Shown here piece after piece: positions 9,164 to 18,211 of a DNA stretch of 64,000 nt (position 1 is the stretch's first letter; each line of letters opens with the position of its first letter). The notes under the pieces were generated by a model. That model was not told where the DNA came from. It saw nothing but the letters and a program-made list of their open reading frames with translations, and did no database searches. The position numbers and the translations under genes were made by a program. The DNA lies in contig NZ_QSUU01000008.1 in assembly GCF_003439125.1 (NCBI RefSeq), positions 66,203-130,202 on the forward strand, written 5' to 3'. Origin of the DNA: Collinsella sp. OM04-5 (GTDB lineage: Bacteria > Actinomycetota > Coriobacteriia > Coriobacteriales > Coriobacteriaceae).

Positions 9164-9355
9164 CTAGTCATCGTCGACGGCAAAGTCGCGGAGGTCGAGA
9201 CCCTCGCGTTCGGCTCGGGCTAGGAGCTCTTGGGGCGACTCGTCCTCGATATCCATCACGTCGAGCATGGCAGCGGGAAAGCCAACGCCTGCCGCACTCC
9301 CCGCACGATCGAGCTGACTCTCGCGCAGCTGATCTACATCAACGTCGATCTTCAA
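9164..9355 (-). CDS. Small acidic protein at the end of the BREX operon
   Basis: This is a 63-residue acidic protein (it opens MKIDVDVDQLRESQ and ends RDFAVDDD). It starts at TTG 9355 with a strong AGGAGG seven bases upstream, which is the main reason to believe it is a real gene. It follows the 454-residue gene by 27 bases and is the last member of the minus-strand run that begins with brxA. No family is recognised and no membrane segment or cysteine is present. Confidence 0.6.
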   Translation of the reverse strand: MKIDVDVDQLRESQLDRAGSAAGVGFPAAMLDVMDIEDESPQELLARAEREGLDLRDFAVDDD

Positions 9356-9382
9356 GATGAAACCTCCTACCAGACCAGGACC

Positions 9383-10747
9383 CTACTCACTAGCACCGAG
9401 CGCGTCCACGGCAGCAACAAAAGCCGCAACCTGCTTGTCGTCCATCTGCGTGGCCAGGCGCCCCACGGGTTCATCGTAGGCGAACTGCACCTTATCGATA
9501 AAGCAATCCCAAGCACGCTCATCTACGCGCACGGCGGCCTCGCAATACTGGCTGAGCTTTTTGAGTCCATACCAAAACGCATTCACATGGCGCGCGGGAT
9601 CCTCGTCAAACACGCCATCGTAGCAACGTCCGTTAAACTCGCGCATGCGCGCCACGGCAACCTCGAGCGAGTCGCCGCCCTCAGTCGAAGCCTCATCTAC
9701 CAGCTCGGGAATCGCAACCTCGCGCCGAACAGTATGCCTGGTTGCACCATCGTACTCGCCCACCAGCACGTCCTCATCAAGCCGAGAATCGTAGTCCAAA
9801 TAGCTCGTGCCACAACAAATGCCGTGCGGGGAGCCCGTGCCAAACGCACAGAACAACCCGCCGTCGGCAACAACACGGCGGTAGGTCACAAACGACTTCT
9901 TAACCTGAGCGAGCAACTCGGAAAGCTCCCCGGTATCGCACGCCGTCTCGCACGCAACGCACGCAGACTCGGGCAACGATACCGGCTCCACCGTGCTCCT
10001 CGCAATGCGGGCGGCGCGCTCCGCCCGATATGCCTGTGCCGCCAAGCGCGCTCGCTGCGCAGCGCCGCGCACGTTGGTAAGTTCACGCTCCAACGCCACA
10101 TCACCAGCAACATCACCGGCCACGTCGCCCACAAACCCGTCAGCGCTCTGCGGGCCAGTCGCGCTCAGCTCGGACTCAAACGTCGCTGCGATCATGCCCG
10201 CAAGGTCCGTCGCATCGGCGGCACAACGCAACTGCTCCAGCTGCGTACACAGCAGGTCGGCATCCAAAGGAACGGCATCCACAACGCGCACGTCATTCAG
10301 GCGCGCCACGGACTGCAGCACCATAGCTCCCGCAGCATCGTACGCTGCACGAACCCTGGCCGCCGTATTGGCCCGTAACTTTACCTCGATAAACGAGAGC
10401 GTCTGCTCCAGGCGCGCCAGCAACTCAGCCTTGTCCTCCATGCGCAAAAAGGCAGCATAGCGGCGCTCCATCTGCAGCGGACCCGCAACGCCCGCCTGCT
10501 TGCGAGCGCGTGCAAGCGCAGCGCCCTCAACACGGCGAACATACCCGTCAACAGCCCGCACGGCAGAGTCGCGCGCAGCGTGCTCGGCAGCCTCGACGCC
10601 CCTAAGTACGCCCAGCAGCTCGCGGGAGCGCGCCTTGCGCACCAACTCTCCGCGATCGTACTGCTCAAGCGACGCCTGGCGCTTGGCCACCGATTCAAAG
10701 CCAAACAGCTCGTCGAGCAGCTCACCAACAGAACGCTCGTCCGCCAT
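9383..10747 (-). CDS. Unrecognised BREX-linked protein, 454 residues
   Basis: It follows brxL by 77 bases and starts at ATG 10747 with GAGGAGG upstream, so it is probably co-transcribed with the BREX genes. Residues 1-200 are mainly Ala/Arg/Leu-rich helices. A short tandem repeat GDVAGDVAGDVA sits at 207-218. The C-terminal half carries scattered cysteines (CVACETAC, FCAFGTGSPHGICC) and a D/Y-rich stretch SYLDYDSRLDEDV. I recognise no catalytic motif and assign no function; its position makes an accessory role in BREX possible. Confidence 0.8.
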   Translation of the reverse strand: MADERSVGELLDELFGFESVAKRQASLEQYDRGELVRKARSRELLGVLRGVEAAEHAARDSAVRAVDGYVRRVEGAALARARKQAGVAGPLQMERRYAAFLRMEDKAELLARLEQTLSFIEVKLRANTAARVRAAYDAAGAMVLQSVARLNDVRVVDAVPLDADLLCTQLEQLRCAADATDLAGMIAATFESELSATGPQSADGFVGDVAGDVAGDVALERELTNVRGAAQRARLAAQAYRAERAARIARSTVEPVSLPESACVACETACDTGELSELLAQVKKSFVTYRRVVADGGLFCAFGTGSPHGICCGTSYLDYDSRLDEDVLVGEYDGATRHTVRREVAIPELVDEASTEGGDSLEVAVARMREFNGRCYDGVFDEDPARHVNAFWYGLKKLSQYCEAAVRVDERAWDCFIDKVQFAYDEPVGRLATQMDDKQVAAFVAAVDALGASE

Positions 10748-10824
10748 GGAAAGGCCTCCTCACGCACTACGCACCAACTGTTCGCGGAACGCCCGAGCAC
10801 CGGACGCCCCGCACGCTCGCACCC

Positions 10825-13188
10825 CTACAGATCCAGCGCCTTTTTCGCGGCATCGACCGGGTCGCCATCCATGTAGAACACCGGGCTCAGCCCCGAGATA
10901 ATCTCGGACGAAACGCTCTGCAGACCCGCGATGGCACTCAGCGGCAAAATCACACGCTTGGCGCCGGCGTTTTTGGCCACGCGCATAATGTCCTCGAGCC
11001 CACGAATCTCGTCCATGGAGCCCGACATACGTAAGATTCCCGGAATCGCCAGCGCGGGCATCACCGGACGGTTGCACGCCGCAGAGCACAGGCCCACAAA
11101 CTCGGCGAGCGAAACTTCTTCGGACAGGCCCTTGCTCTGCAGGTCGTTGTAGAACAGCAAATAATCCTTGGAGCCGATGTGCATGCCCGGCGCCACGCGG
11201 TTCGCCAGGTTCACAAAGTTGTCGCACGCGGCCTCCAGCGTATCGCGCACCGGCTTGTTAAAGGCCACGCCCTCGTGCTTAAACTTGCACTCGCCGGCAA
11301 CGGCCTTGTTCTCCAACTTGTACACGGCAACCTCGCCGCCCTGCGACCTGCCCACGCCAAACACGTGACCGGACAGCAGCGGCCCGTCGGGAATCAGCGT
11401 ATCCTCGGACTGCTCGGGCACGCGCACCACGTGCACGTCCTGCGGATTGTCGGCATCCATATAGCCCAGGTTGACGTCGATAAACTCGACGCCCGCCATA
11501 ATCTTGAGCTGCTCCTTTACGCGGCGACGGCCCTCGATGGCGTAGTCCAGCAGCCAACGAACGTCGTCCTTGTCCATAGCCTCGTCGGGGAACAGCAGCT
11601 TGGCCAGGCCGCTAAAGGACTTGCGCACGGCGATCTCGTCACGCTTGTTAAAGTCGCTGTTAAAGCGGAAGTAGCGGTCGATATGATGCGTAAAGTCCTT
11701 GCGGCGCATCTCCTTGCAAAACTCCGACAGGCAGTCGGTGATTAAGCCGTAATGCCCGGTCAGCAGGCTCGAGCGCATCTTGGGAATCTCCCAGCCCGGC
11801 AGGTAATAGTGGATACGGTCGAAGAAGGCCGAATCGTTGTTAAACTCCGGCGGGAACGGATCAAACAGGTGCGTGGTCTTAAGAACGTTTTGCACGGTGC
11901 CGTTGATGTTGCCCTCAAAGACCATGGAGGCATCGGCGTTAATCTGGTCGCGGCCACGCGCGTAGCTGCCGCTGGCCATGTAGTCCTTCATGATCTGCAC
12001 GGCGTTGGTGTCCTTAAAGCGCATGCCGGCGACCTCGTCGAACGTCACGCAATCCCAGTGACCCACCAAGCCCACGCGATCGGCGCGCATGGAGTTCATG
12101 CGGCCGAACAGGTTGGCCGTGGTGGTCTGCCCGCCCGAAAGCAAGATGGCGTAGGGCGAGACCTCTTTGTAGATATGGCTCTTGCCGGTACCGCGGGGAC
12201 CAAGCTCGCACAGGTTATAGTTGCGCTCGATCAGCGGCACCATGCGCTCGATAAAGTGCAGGCGCTCCTTCTCCGAAAGCTCGCTGGGCTCATAGCCGGC
12301 AGAGCGCAGCAGCATGTTGAGCCACTCGTCGCGCGAGAAATACTGGCGCTCGTCGATCATGGCCTCCAGGTCCAGGTTGGGCATCTGGATGGGCGTGAGC
12401 GACGCCACGCTAAACGGAGAGTCCTCGGGTCCGCGCTTTTTGCGCTTGGCCTTGGAACGGCGCGGCGCATCGTCGCCAAAGACCTCCATGCCAAACTCGT
12501 CTTCCTCTTCCATGGGATGACGATACTCGATGCTCATGATGCACCAAATGCCGCCCTGCAGAATCTTGGAGTAGTCGCGCACGTACTCGGCCGGCATCAC
12601 AAACGGCTCAATGGTCAGATTGGCAAACGACGCCACGTAGATGTCTTTGTATTCGTCGAGCTTGGCCGTCACCTTATCGATAATGGTAAAGCGACCCAGC
12701 TCGCGAATCTTGGACTTGATGCGCTCGGACTCGTCGGGACGCACGTAGTTATCGGTGAGGATCTTGCGGATGCGCTCCAGGCCCTCTGCCACGGCATCCT
12801 CGTCATCGGTTGAGCAGTACATGCCCAGCAGGTACTCCAGCACAAAGGTAGGCACGTTGGCGCCACGCTTCATAAGGGCCGTGAGGTCCTTGCGCACGAT
12901 CTTGCCGCCAAAGTGCTCGAGCAGCTTGCCGTCCAGTACATCCATGTCATAGCCGTCGTCCTCGGGAGCGTCGGCCACGGCCTGGGCATAGCCATCGGTC
13001 GAGGACTCGTCCTCGGCGGGTGCCGCAACCTCATCGGGCGCAGCGGCCGCCACCGGCTCCGGAACAGGCGCGGCGGCCACGGCCTCCGGGGCAGGCACAG
13101 CCTCCACCGCAGGCACCGCGGCCTCCACCGGCGCACTCACATCAATCGAGGGAACTTCCCACAGATCGTCGTCATGGCTATCAAACAT
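10825..13188 (-). CDS. brxL: BREX protein BrxL (Lon-like AAA+ protein)
   Basis: BrxL is the AAA+ factor of type 1 BREX. Residues about 84-280 match the BrxL N-terminal domain (LDGKLLEHFGGKIVRKDLT). The P-loop GPRGTGKS is at 330-337, with the Walker B-like stretch CVTFDEVAGMRF about 45 residues later. The C-terminal 150 residues resemble the Lon S16 fold, but where Lon has the catalytic-lysine motif GGLKEK this protein reads RGLEDI, so protease activity is doubtful. Between residues 10 and 75 there is an Ala/Pro/Glu-rich low-complexity insert that brings the total to 787. The ATG at 13188 is chosen for its AGGAG site, which follows the pglZ stop. Confidence 0.95.
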   Translation of the reverse strand: MFDSHDDDLWEVPSIDVSAPVEAAVPAVEAVPAPEAVAAAPVPEPVAAAAPDEVAAPAEDESSTDGYAQAVADAPEDDGYDMDVLDGKLLEHFGGKIVRKDLTALMKRGANVPTFVLEYLLGMYCSTDDEDAVAEGLERIRKILTDNYVRPDESERIKSKIRELGRFTIIDKVTAKLDEYKDIYVASFANLTIEPFVMPAEYVRDYSKILQGGIWCIMSIEYRHPMEEEDEFGMEVFGDDAPRRSKAKRKKRGPEDSPFSVASLTPIQMPNLDLEAMIDERQYFSRDEWLNMLLRSAGYEPSELSEKERLHFIERMVPLIERNYNLCELGPRGTGKSHIYKEVSPYAILLSGGQTTTANLFGRMNSMRADRVGLVGHWDCVTFDEVAGMRFKDTNAVQIMKDYMASGSYARGRDQINADASMVFEGNINGTVQNVLKTTHLFDPFPPEFNNDSAFFDRIHYYLPGWEIPKMRSSLLTGHYGLITDCLSEFCKEMRRKDFTHHIDRYFRFNSDFNKRDEIAVRKSFSGLAKLLFPDEAMDKDDVRWLLDYAIEGRRRVKEQLKIMAGVEFIDVNLGYMDADNPQDVHVVRVPEQSEDTLIPDGPLLSGHVFGVGRSQGGEVAVYKLENKAVAGECKFKHEGVAFNKPVRDTLEAACDNFVNLANRVAPGMHIGSKDYLLFYNDLQSKGLSEEVSLAEFVGLCSAACNRPVMPALAIPGILRMSGSMDEIRGLEDIMRVAKNAGAKRVILPLSAIAGLQSVSSEIISGLSPVFYMDGDPVDAAKKALDL

Positions 13189-13199
13189 AGGGCACACTC

Positions 13200-15908
13200 C
13201 TAAAAACCAAAGTCAGCAACAGGGGCAAACGAAACAGCAATGGTGTACGTCTCGCGCCAAACGATCTTGCCCGTCTCGCGCTCGCGGCAGACCAGATAGT
13301 ACGGACCCTTGGCCGAGAATCCATCCGCTGCATGCAACGCAAACTTGGCATGCACCACGCGCTCCTGCGAGTTAACAGAAGTCTTGTTGGCATGCGCCTT
13401 GACCGTATCGCTCACCTCGTTGCCACTTGCATCGGTAAACACCAGCTCGTACTCGCACGGCAAGACCTTACCTTGGGCAGGTTCTTCCTGGATCAAGTTG
13501 ACCGAGAAGAGCGAGTTGGTCACTCGGCGTCCCTCGCTTAGCACGCGCAGCGTCGCCGCGCGCGTGTCGACAAAGTCCTTGGAACCCGAGCGCGCACGCC
13601 AAAAACCGATAACGGGCACGCAGAGCTCCTGCAGGCTCATGCCGCCGTGGACGTAGTTGTTAGTGCCGCCGGGACGCTTGAAGTGCACGTTCTCGCGCGG
13701 GGCAAATCCCTCAAAACCGGCACCCAAACGTCCCATGCCAACATTAACAAACACCCCGCATGCCTCTTCTGAAAGCTTGGCCACGGCCTCGTTGGGCACC
13801 ACCAGATGACGCTTGCCGTGCATGACAGGAGCGTCAAGGAAGGGAAGGTCTGGCTTGCCGAGCATCTGGCACTCGCTGAGCTCCCGACGCGTGTAGATAA
13901 AGCCGTGGTCCGCCGTTATAACAACACGCGCGCCCGGGGCGTCGGTGCACACGCGACGCGCCAACGCAGCAAGTTCCTCCACGGTGTCCGCACAGGCATC
14001 GAAGACGTCATCCTGCGTAGCGGCCTTCTCGCCCGTAGCATCGATCTTGTTGTGGTAGAGAAAAACGAGCTTGGAGTCCTTGAGCAGTGCCTTGCGCTCG
14101 GTTCCCGCCATGTTGAGGTATGCGCTCGAGCGCAAAGCGCGGGCCGTGGGCTCAACGTGGGTAAGTACGGCCTCGCGCTGCGGAGTCGTCGCAGTGGGCA
14201 TGCCGTCAGCCAACACAAGCGAGCCATCCGCTGCAAGTTCAAGCGCTTGGTGCGGCAGCAGCGCGGGCATGCCCACCTCGGTGATGGAGGGAAAGACCGC
14301 CTGCATGCTAGAAACCCTGACGTTGCCGCCGCGCTCGCGCTCGAGAAGCGCCGCGACATCACGGGCCACCTCATAGCGCAGCGCGTCGCTTACGATAACG
14401 ACCGTCGTTTTGGCAGACCCCACAAAGGTGGGCAGCACATGCCAGTAGAATTCATCCTGCCGTGCAGGGCCATCGATGTAGCCGCAATCGGCCCACTCCC
14501 CTTGCGCAGCGGATGTCCAGCAGGCATTGGCATCGGCCAAAAACCAGTTGCTGTAGAGATTCTCCGCCCAGTCCACCACGGCTCGGGCAGGCTCCTCGAG
14601 CACATCGCACTCGACAGAGCGCGCCCGCAAATACGCGGTGCACATATGGCGATAGGCAGCATCCATGGAATACCAATCGGACGTATAGGCATCCCACACC
14701 TGCTGGGGTTGCGCCAGATGGAACCCGCCCGCGTGTGCCTGCCTAAACGCGCACATATCGGCCACAGCGGCAAGCAAGTCAAAGTAGCTCTCAACACGAC
14801 GGTACCAGCTTAGGTCGCAACGGCGCGCAGCAAATGTGCGCGCACTCTCAACACGGTCCGCACCCTGGGCAAACGAGCTGAACAACTGTGAGAGCACAGC
14901 CTCGTTGACGCACGGGAACACGTCAAGCGAGACCAACGCATCGATTGGCAGGGTCTCGAACCGCGCAAAGAGTCCACGGGCATCCTCTACCAAACGGCAG
15001 ATCTCAAATAGGTCCTCGCTCGATGCCTGGACATCGGCGGCCTGGTCCCACGTACGCACCGCCTCAAGACAATAGGGGCCGTAGGCGGGAGCCACATAGC
15101 TTTCGAGTCCCTTGAGCGCCCCCTCGGGAAGCGCGGTGGATGCCGCCGTAAGGAGCACATGGGATGCAAGCATAAGCAGTGAGTCGCGCTCGTACAGCGG
15201 CCCATCAAACCCATAGCAGCGCAGCATAAAGGCAGAGAGGACGTCGCGCAAGCTGTACTTATCCACCAGCGCAGCCAGCGCCTCGGGGCCCTCGTGCAGC
15301 AGTGTGGCCATGCAGCCGCGCAGCACAAACGCGGGCCGCGCGTCGCCCGGCTCCTTGCCGCCAAAGATCACCGTAAGGATTCCAAGCTCGATATCGGATG
15401 CGCCCGCGACGTGCGGAACGCACGCGGCAAACTTAGCACAGCGGGTCTTGGCATCAAAGAAGGTCTTGTGCTCGCGCAGGCTCTCGCGCACGGCGTCGAT
15501 ATTCTCGATGCCCAGCTGATCAGCTAAAAGCGAAAGATAGTCAGCCTGGAACTGATCGGCATACAGCTCAACATCGGCAAGCCAATCGCCCTCAAGCCTG
15601 CCGCGCGGGCAACGGCGATACAGCAAGATATCGTTCGCAAGGTCATCGCGGTTGATGAGCTTCTTGACGGCAAACATGCGGCCCTCGCAGGCCTCAACAA
15701 ACCGCACCGGACGCTCAAAGTCACCGTGAGCAGGCATTACGCCGGCATCGGCCCCCACGCCGTCGAAACCCTCGGCAGCCAATCGCTCAAACTCAGGAGC
15801 AAACTCGCCGTCCGCATCGTGCCAAACCACCACACGGCGCGGCGCGCATGCGGACAACGGCTGCAAAAACCGCAGCTTAAGCTGTTCTTCTACATCGATC
15901 TTGGGCAT
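13200..15908 (-). CDS. pglZ: BREX protein PglZ (alkaline-phosphatase superfamily)
   Basis: PglZ is the signature protein of BREX and Pgl systems. The protein has 902 residues. The PglZ domain is seen in the second half: VVIVSDALRYEVARDVAALL (metal-binding nucleophile region), VFPSITEVGMPALLP, then ITADHGFIYTRREL, which carries the DHG metal ligands. The N-terminal 400 residues are typical of the type 1 form, opening EEQLKLRFLQPL. The ATG at 15908 has AAGGAT upstream and lies 23 bp after the C-terminal pglX gene, so the two are likely translated from one transcript. Its exact reaction in BREX is not established. Confidence 0.96.
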   Translation of the reverse strand: MPKIDVEEQLKLRFLQPLSACAPRRVVVWHDADGEFAPEFERLAAEGFDGVGADAGVMPAHGDFERPVRFVEACEGRMFAVKKLINRDDLANDILLYRRCPRGRLEGDWLADVELYADQFQADYLSLLADQLGIENIDAVRESLREHKTFFDAKTRCAKFAACVPHVAGASDIELGILTVIFGGKEPGDARPAFVLRGCMATLLHEGPEALAALVDKYSLRDVLSAFMLRCYGFDGPLYERDSLLMLASHVLLTAASTALPEGALKGLESYVAPAYGPYCLEAVRTWDQAADVQASSEDLFEICRLVEDARGLFARFETLPIDALVSLDVFPCVNEAVLSQLFSSFAQGADRVESARTFAARRCDLSWYRRVESYFDLLAAVADMCAFRQAHAGGFHLAQPQQVWDAYTSDWYSMDAAYRHMCTAYLRARSVECDVLEEPARAVVDWAENLYSNWFLADANACWTSAAQGEWADCGYIDGPARQDEFYWHVLPTFVGSAKTTVVIVSDALRYEVARDVAALLERERGGNVRVSSMQAVFPSITEVGMPALLPHQALELAADGSLVLADGMPTATTPQREAVLTHVEPTARALRSSAYLNMAGTERKALLKDSKLVFLYHNKIDATGEKAATQDDVFDACADTVEELAALARRVCTDAPGARVVITADHGFIYTRRELSECQMLGKPDLPFLDAPVMHGKRHLVVPNEAVAKLSEEACGVFVNVGMGRLGAGFEGFAPRENVHFKRPGGTNNYVHGGMSLQELCVPVIGFWRARSGSKDFVDTRAATLRVLSEGRRVTNSLFSVNLIQEEPAQGKVLPCEYELVFTDASGNEVSDTVKAHANKTSVNSQERVVHAKFALHAADGFSAKGPYYLVCRERETGKIVWRETYTIAVSFAPVADFGF

Positions 15909-15931
15909 GAATATCCTTACCGTATCTGCAT

Positions 15932-16900
15932 TTACTTGATCTTTGCCAGTACATCCTGAAACTTGGCGTAGTTGACCTTGACGCCGTCATCCAGGTCGAT
16001 CTTAATCATCTGGTCTGCCAAGTGGTGCAACTTCTCCTCGTAGCCGATGGTCTCTTTAAGCTGGTCATTGAGCTTTTTGACACGCTTATCCAAGCGCACG
16101 CGCTCACCACGCTCAGCACTGGCAAGGGCATCGTTGGCATAGCCGATCTGCGAGCGATAGCGCTCCTGCTGCTCATGCACATAGTCGGTTCGGATGCGAG
16201 CCAACAGGTCGGGCTGATAGCGATGCATGTAAACAAGGCACTTGAAGCCGTTCTTTTTGCCGCTGTCGAACAGCCAGTAGATGGGGCGCTTCTTGTAGGT
16301 CTGACAGTGGTCCTTAAAGAAGTCCTTCAAAAAGTAGGTGCGGATGACCTCGCGCGAGGTACCCTTGCCGCCGAGTGCCTCGGCAATAAAGGCCAGGTTC
16401 TGCTCAAGCGTCTCCTCGCCATACACGGTGCGCACAAAGTCGATAAAGTAGCGCACGATGTCGTCGTCAAAGTACTCGTCGTCGGTGATGGGCAGCACGT
16501 TATCGCTATCGGGCATAAAGGTCACATGCGTGGGATCGGGCATCTTGGCCAGATAGTCATCGACCGTGGCGCCCTGATCGGCCAGAATCAGCCCGTCCAC
16601 ATCCAGCGAATAGCGGCCAAACATGCAGCCCACGGCATAGCTTATAAGCGAGGTGATCTCGTCACGCTTGGTGCGCACGTATTTGTTGCCCTTATAGCTC
16701 TCGGGGATCTCGTCGGCGGTATCAAAGATGCGCGCCACCGAGACGTACTTATCCTCGACCTCGATGGGCACTTCGCCCTCCATGTTGTAAATTTTGGCGA
16801 AGATGCGGTTGAGCTCCTCCTCGTTAGCACGGAGCTGCTCAAAGCGAGCATTGACCTCGGCCTTACGAGCCTCGTATTTATCTTGAAGTAATGTGGCCAT
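15932..16900 (-). CDS. pglX: C-terminal part of BREX methyltransferase PglX, as a separate gene
   Basis: The 322 residues match only the C-terminal third of full-length PglX: FEQLRANEEELNRIF at 20-34, then SLISYAVGCMFGRYSLD, DDIVRYFIDFVRTVYGEETL, REVIRTYFLKDFFKDHC and KRPIYWLFDSGKKNGFK. No methyltransferase motif is present. It has its own ATG at 16900 and AAAGGACG site, and begins exactly where the linker after the target-recognition region would fall. Together with 18212-20731 it gives 1161 residues, the size of an undivided PglX. A weak promoter (TTCACA, 17 bases, GATATT) is possible in the 188-bp gap upstream. I infer a two-chain enzyme rather than decay, since both parts are intact. Confidence 0.88.
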   Translation of the reverse strand: MATLLQDKYEARKAEVNARFEQLRANEEELNRIFAKIYNMEGEVPIEVEDKYVSVARIFDTADEIPESYKGNKYVRTKRDEITSLISYAVGCMFGRYSLDVDGLILADQGATVDDYLAKMPDPTHVTFMPDSDNVLPITDDEYFDDDIVRYFIDFVRTVYGEETLEQNLAFIAEALGGKGTSREVIRTYFLKDFFKDHCQTYKKRPIYWLFDSGKKNGFKCLVYMHRYQPDLLARIRTDYVHEQQERYRSQIGYANDALASAERGERVRLDKRVKKLNDQLKETIGYEEKLHHLADQMIKIDLDDGVKVNYAKFQDVLAKIK

Positions 16901-17088
16901 GGTGGGCCGTCCTTTCGATATTGTTGAGATGCCGGCAACGAAGAAATAAAGCGTGAATCAAATCAGGGCCATCACACAACCAAGCCCGCACTCCACGCCC
17001 AGCGCGATGAGCAAAACCGAATATCCCGTATGAAGATAACTTTGTGAATCACGGCCCCGAATGCGACACATAGTTATTAGTCGTCTTT

Positions 17089-17643
17089 CTATTGATTACG
17101 CGGCTTACAAGGACATTGCTCCATGCACGATTCAGGGAATATGAACTCGTAGCCGGGTTCGAAGAAAGCCGCCCTAAATTTCGTGCAGGCATCGTAAACG
17201 TCGTCCACAACTTTCTTCCCGTTTAAAGCAAGTTCTTTAAAGTCATTATCAAAATGCTCTTCATAGTGCTCAAGGGACAGCAAGTTATGCATTAGTTTGT
17301 TACGTAATTTGACCCACAACCTCACTTCAGCGAATAACTCAGCTGAAAAAGAGCTGCGAACACGAGACACATCTGCGTTATATAGTCTTTCAACACACTT
17401 GATCTTGGTCCCGATTGCCAATTGGTTGCTTCCCTTACGGCATTTGCCGCCATTAACGCAATATTTGCAGTTCCGCTTATATTTGTCTAACACTCGAAAG
17501 AAACGATTCTCGAGACACGAATAGATTAGCCAAGCGGCTTCGAAGTAGAGCCCTCCCTTAATCGATTCATCAATCTTATTTAGGAAAAAATCATGCATCG
17601 TTGCCATATCGCAGCGAACGTCAATAGACTCATTTTGCTTCAT
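17089..17643 (-). CDS. HEPN-like helical protein inside the split pglX
   Basis: This 184-residue, mostly helical protein contains LRNKLMH with R114-x4-H119, the R-x4-6-H pattern of HEPN-domain RNases found in toxins and defence effectors. A cysteine cluster (C59, C62, C68) could bind metal, and the C-terminus has a further CMEQCPC. The start at 17643 is preferred: GAGG is nine bases upstream, whereas the ATG at 17652 abuts it. The gene overlaps the 3' end of the HExxH gene by 14 bases, indicating translational coupling. It is AT-richer than the BREX genes on both sides. The HEPN call rests on motif and fold impression only, with no recognised subfamily. Confidence 0.65.
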   Translation of the reverse strand: MKQNESIDVRCDMATMHDFFLNKIDESIKGGLYFEAAWLIYSCLENRFFRVLDKYKRNCKYCVNGGKCRKGSNQLAIGTKIKCVERLYNADVSRVRSSFSAELFAEVRLWVKLRNKLMHNLLSLEHYEEHFDNDFKELALNGKKVVDDVYDACTKFRAAFFEPGYEFIFPESCMEQCPCKPRNQ

Positions 17644-18202
17644 TTGGTCCATCCTCTACTAAGAGTTTGGAAAGAACGACGGGCATCAATCTCCTGGCGT
17701 AATCATCAGCTATCTTCTCAAAAGGAATATTCCTATACGATCTCGCAAATATCTCCTGGCTATTACGTGGGTCTTGTCCCGAAGCAATTGCATTGATCAA
17801 CTTGTCCTTAGAGAACTCAAGAAGTGACTCGCGCTGTGCAACATGGCCTTGAAACTCCGTTGCGGAAGAGCTGACAAAATAGTCATGATGGCCTATCTCG
17901 TGTAGCGTTGAATACACACAATATAAGAAACAGTCAGGCAATAAAATGCCGTTGAACTTCCGCGCGGAGGTTTTCGCACTCATAAGAACCAACTCATATG
18001 CTGCCCGAGACGCTATCTGCGCTTTCTCCTTTTCTTCAATTTCAAGCAAAGAAACAGGAGCGATGATTACGACATCTTCATCCGAGTCGTATTCAAAGAA
18101 AGTGGCGTTGTTTAACGAGATACGAATTCTAACATCAGAATCTAAAACGCGTTTAATTTTATTGGCAAGCTGAAATGCCGTCTGGTTAAGATCGATACAC
18201 AT
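17630..18202 (-). CDS. ImmA/IrrE-like zinc metallopeptidase inside the split pglX
   Basis: The 190-residue protein has HEIGH at 101-105 (HExxH zinc site) and, downstream, FEKIADDYARRLMP at 161-174. That resembles the E-x-x-A(D/N)-x-(F/Y)A...LMP third-ligand block of ImmA/IrrE peptidases, which cleave repressors or serve as antitoxin-associated proteins. The ATG at 18202 has AGGAG six bases upstream, and that site overlaps the stop codon of the N-terminal pglX gene. The gene is thus tightly coupled to pglX upstream and to the HEPN-like gene downstream. It is AT-rich relative to its surroundings. Target unknown. Confidence 0.68.
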   Translation of the reverse strand: MCIDLNQTAFQLANKIKRVLDSDVRIRISLNNATFFEYDSDEDVVIIAPVSLLEIEEKEKAQIASRAAYELVLMSAKTSARKFNGILLPDCFLYCVYSTLHEIGHHDYFVSSSATEFQGHVAQRESLLEFSKDKLINAIASGQDPRNSQEIFARSYRNIPFEKIADDYARRLMPVVLSKLLVEDGPNEAK

Positions 18203-18211
18203 ACAGGTCTC

